64,000 bases of DNA from Schoenoplectus triqueter. Lineage: Eukaryota; Streptophyta; Magnoliopsida; Poales; Cyperaceae. This document shows positions 62,101 through 64,000 of the stretch, piece after piece. Position numbers and translations under genes: made by a program. Under the pieces are notes generated by a model. The model was not told the DNA's origin. It saw only the letters and a list, made by a program, of their open reading frames with translations, and ran no database searches. The DNA is taken from contig CAXKVV010002168.1 of the NCBI GenBank assembly GCA_964058805.1, forward strand, positions 124,001-188,000. The letters are read 5' to 3'. The number at the start of each line of letters is the position of its first letter. Position 1 is the first letter of the stretch.

Positions 62101-64000
62101 AAAATGGGACCTGACGCCTTCGAGACCGCCGAAAATGAGTCCGGGCGCGCAAAACATTAAAACGGGACCTGACACCCTCGGTATCGCCGAAAACGAGTCC
62201 GGGCGTGCAAAACATGATAACGGGACCCGACGGCCTCGGTACCGCCGGAAATGAGTTTGGGCGCGCAAAACATGAAAACGATACCCGACGCCCTGGATAT
62301 CGCCGAAAACGGGGCCCGACGCCCTCGAGACAGTCGAAAACGAGTCCGGGCGCGCAAAACATTAAAACGGGACCCGACGCCCTCGGTATCGCCGAAAACG
62401 AGTCCGGGCGCGCAAAACATGAAAACGGGACCCGACGGCCTCGGTACCGCCGAAAATGAGTTAGGGCGTTCAAAACATGAAAACGATATCGGACGCCCTC
62501 GATACCGCCGAAAACGGGACCCGACGCCCTTGAGACCGCCGAAAACGAGTCAGGGAGCGCAAAACATGAAAAAGGGAGCCGACGCCCTCGGGTGCGCCGA
62601 AAATGAGTCGGGGCGCGCAAAACATGGAAACGGGAGCCGACGCCTTCGGCACGGCCGAAAACGAGTCTTGGCACGCAAAACATGAAAACGCGACCCGACA
62701 CCCTCGTTACCGCCGAAAACGTGTCCGGGCACGCAAAATAAGAAAATGAGACGCGACGCCCTCCGAAAACGGGACCATCGAAAACGGGACCCGACGCATT
62801 CGAGACCGCCGAAAACGAGTCCGGGCGCGCAAAACATTAAAACGGGACCCGACGCCCTCGGTATCGCCGAAAACGTGTCCGGGCGCGCAAAACATGAAAA
62901 CGGGACCCGACGGCCTCTGTACCGCCGAAAATGAGTTCGGGCGCGCAAAACATGAAAACAATACCCGACGCCCTCGGTACCGCCGAAAATGAGTTCGGGC
63001 GCGCAAAACATGAAAACGATACCCGACGCCCTCGATACCGCCGAAAACGAGTCTGGGCGCGCAAAATAATAAAACGGGACCCGATGCCCTCGTTACCGCC
63101 CAAAACGATTCAGGGAGCGCAAAACATGAAAACGGGACCCGACGCCCTCGGTATCGCCGAAAAACGAGTCCGGGCGCGCAAAACATGAAAACGGGACCCG
63201 ACGCCCTCGGTACCGCCGAAAACGAGTCCGGGCGCGCAAAACATGAAAATGGGACACGACGCCCTCGGTACCACCGAAAATGAGTTCGGGCGCGCAAAAC
63301 ATGAAAACGGGACCCGACGCCCTCGGTACCGCCGAAAATGAGTTCGGGCGCGCAAAACATGGAAACGATAGCCGACGCCCTCGATATCGCCTAAAACAGG
63401 GCCCGACGCCCTCGAGACATCCGAAAACGTGTCCGGGCGCGCAAAACATTACCACGGTACCCGACGCCCTCGGTACCGCCGAAAATGAGTTCGGGCGCGC
63501 AAAACATGAAAACGATACCCGACGCCCTCGATACCGCCGAAAACGGGACCCGACGCCCTTGAGACCGCCGAATACGAGTCAGGGAGCGCAAAACATGAAA
63601 ACGGGAGCGGACGCCCTCGAGACCGCCGAAAATGAGTCGGGGCGCGCAAAACATGAAAACGGGACCCGACGGCCTCGGTACGGCCGAAAATGAGTCCGGG
63701 CGCGTAAAACATGAAAACGGGACCCGACGACCTCGGTACCGCCGAAAACGAGTCCGGGCGCCCAAAACATGAAAACGAGACCCGACGCCCTTGGTACCGC
63801 CGATAACGAGTCCGGGCGCGCAAAACATGAAAACGGGACCCGACGACCTCGGTACCGCCGAAAACGAGTCCGGGCGCCCAAAACATTAAAACGGGACCCG
63901 ACGCCCACGGTATCGCCGAAAACGAGTCCGGGCGCGCAAAACATGAAAACGGGACCCGACGGCCTCGGTACCGCCGAAAATGAGTTTGGGCGCGCAAAAC
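59196..64000. repeat. Satellite array, about 58-bp monomer
   Basis: About 4.8 kb of head-to-tail repeats run to the window end, roughly 80 units. A typical unit runs gggacccgacgccctcggta, then ccgccgaaaacgagtccggg, then cgcgcaaaacatgaaaac (58 bp). Shorter units of about 30 bp that lack the second half are interspersed. A variant with caagaaaatgag recurs every 0.56-0.79 kb, which hints at an irregular higher-order arrangement. The array is CpG-rich. Long open frames on both strands arise because the unit has few stop codons and 58 is not a multiple of 3, and they are not genes. The first five bases (cgcgc) are the presumed TSD of element A. Confidence 0.95.

Noticed and set aside
59196..64000. 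CRISPR-like array
   Set aside because: Units are contiguous with no unique spacers, and the context is a plant genome with retrotransposons. This is a satellite.
1..64000. tRNA, rRNA or ordinary host genes
   Set aside because: None seen. All coding similarity falls inside the three elements, apart from the PMD gene carried by B.

Overview
This window is nuclear DNA of a flowering plant. The species cannot be named from the sequence. It consists almost entirely of nested LTR retrotransposons inserted into a satellite array, as in pericentromeric or other constitutive heterochromatin. I see no ordinary host gene, tRNA, rRNA or prokaryotic feature. Three elements can be delimited to the base by TG...CA ends, primer binding sites and 5-bp target-site duplications (TSDs).

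Layout. (1) Element A (minus strand, window start to 59195) is a large Ty3/Gypsy element of the Tat/Ogre type, with gag, protease, RT, RNase H, an additional 'aRNase H' and integrase. Its 3' LTR fills 1-5189 and runs off the left edge. Its 5' LTR is 53208-59195 (5,988 bp), followed by a PBS at 53185-53202. It lies in a tandem satellite of about 58 bp that occupies 59196-64000. (2) Element B (plus strand, 25920-51707, TSD gtact) is a close relative of A that inserted into the gag of A. Its 3' LTR is 7,361 bp. Its 5' LTR survives only as the first 3.75 kb (25920-29674), fused by a deletion to codon 24-26 of gag. Downstream of pol it carries, on the opposite strand (40674-44261), a six-exon gene encoding a plant mobile domain (PMD) protein. 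(3) An Athila-type Ty3/Gypsy element (minus strand, 12278-23351, TSD gcctt) is inserted into the gag-pol of A. It has two 1,912-bp LTRs that are nearly identical and an uninterrupted 1,772-residue gag-pol.

State of the elements. The coding regions of A and B were each ancestrally one long gag-pol frame and are broken independently: B by three CAA-to-TAA stops, a 1-bp deletion and loss of the PBS, and A by a stop in gag, an extra A in an A-run, a small deletion/insertion and the two nested insertions. The Athila element looks intact, but its RT active site reads F-M-D-N where a second Asp is expected. By-eye LTR divergence (A about 0.7%, B about 0.6%, Athila about 0.2%) agrees with the order required by the nesting.

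Most interesting points: the antisense PMD gene with five short introns, all in phase 1, and a vestige of an antisense gene in A; a hairpin just inside the 3' LTR whose stem shows four compensatory base-pair changes between A and B; a U5-PBS-U5 duplication at the end of B's 3' LTR; a gag CPYH module duplicated on both sides of the protease; and a head-to-head pair of 6-7 kb LTRs.
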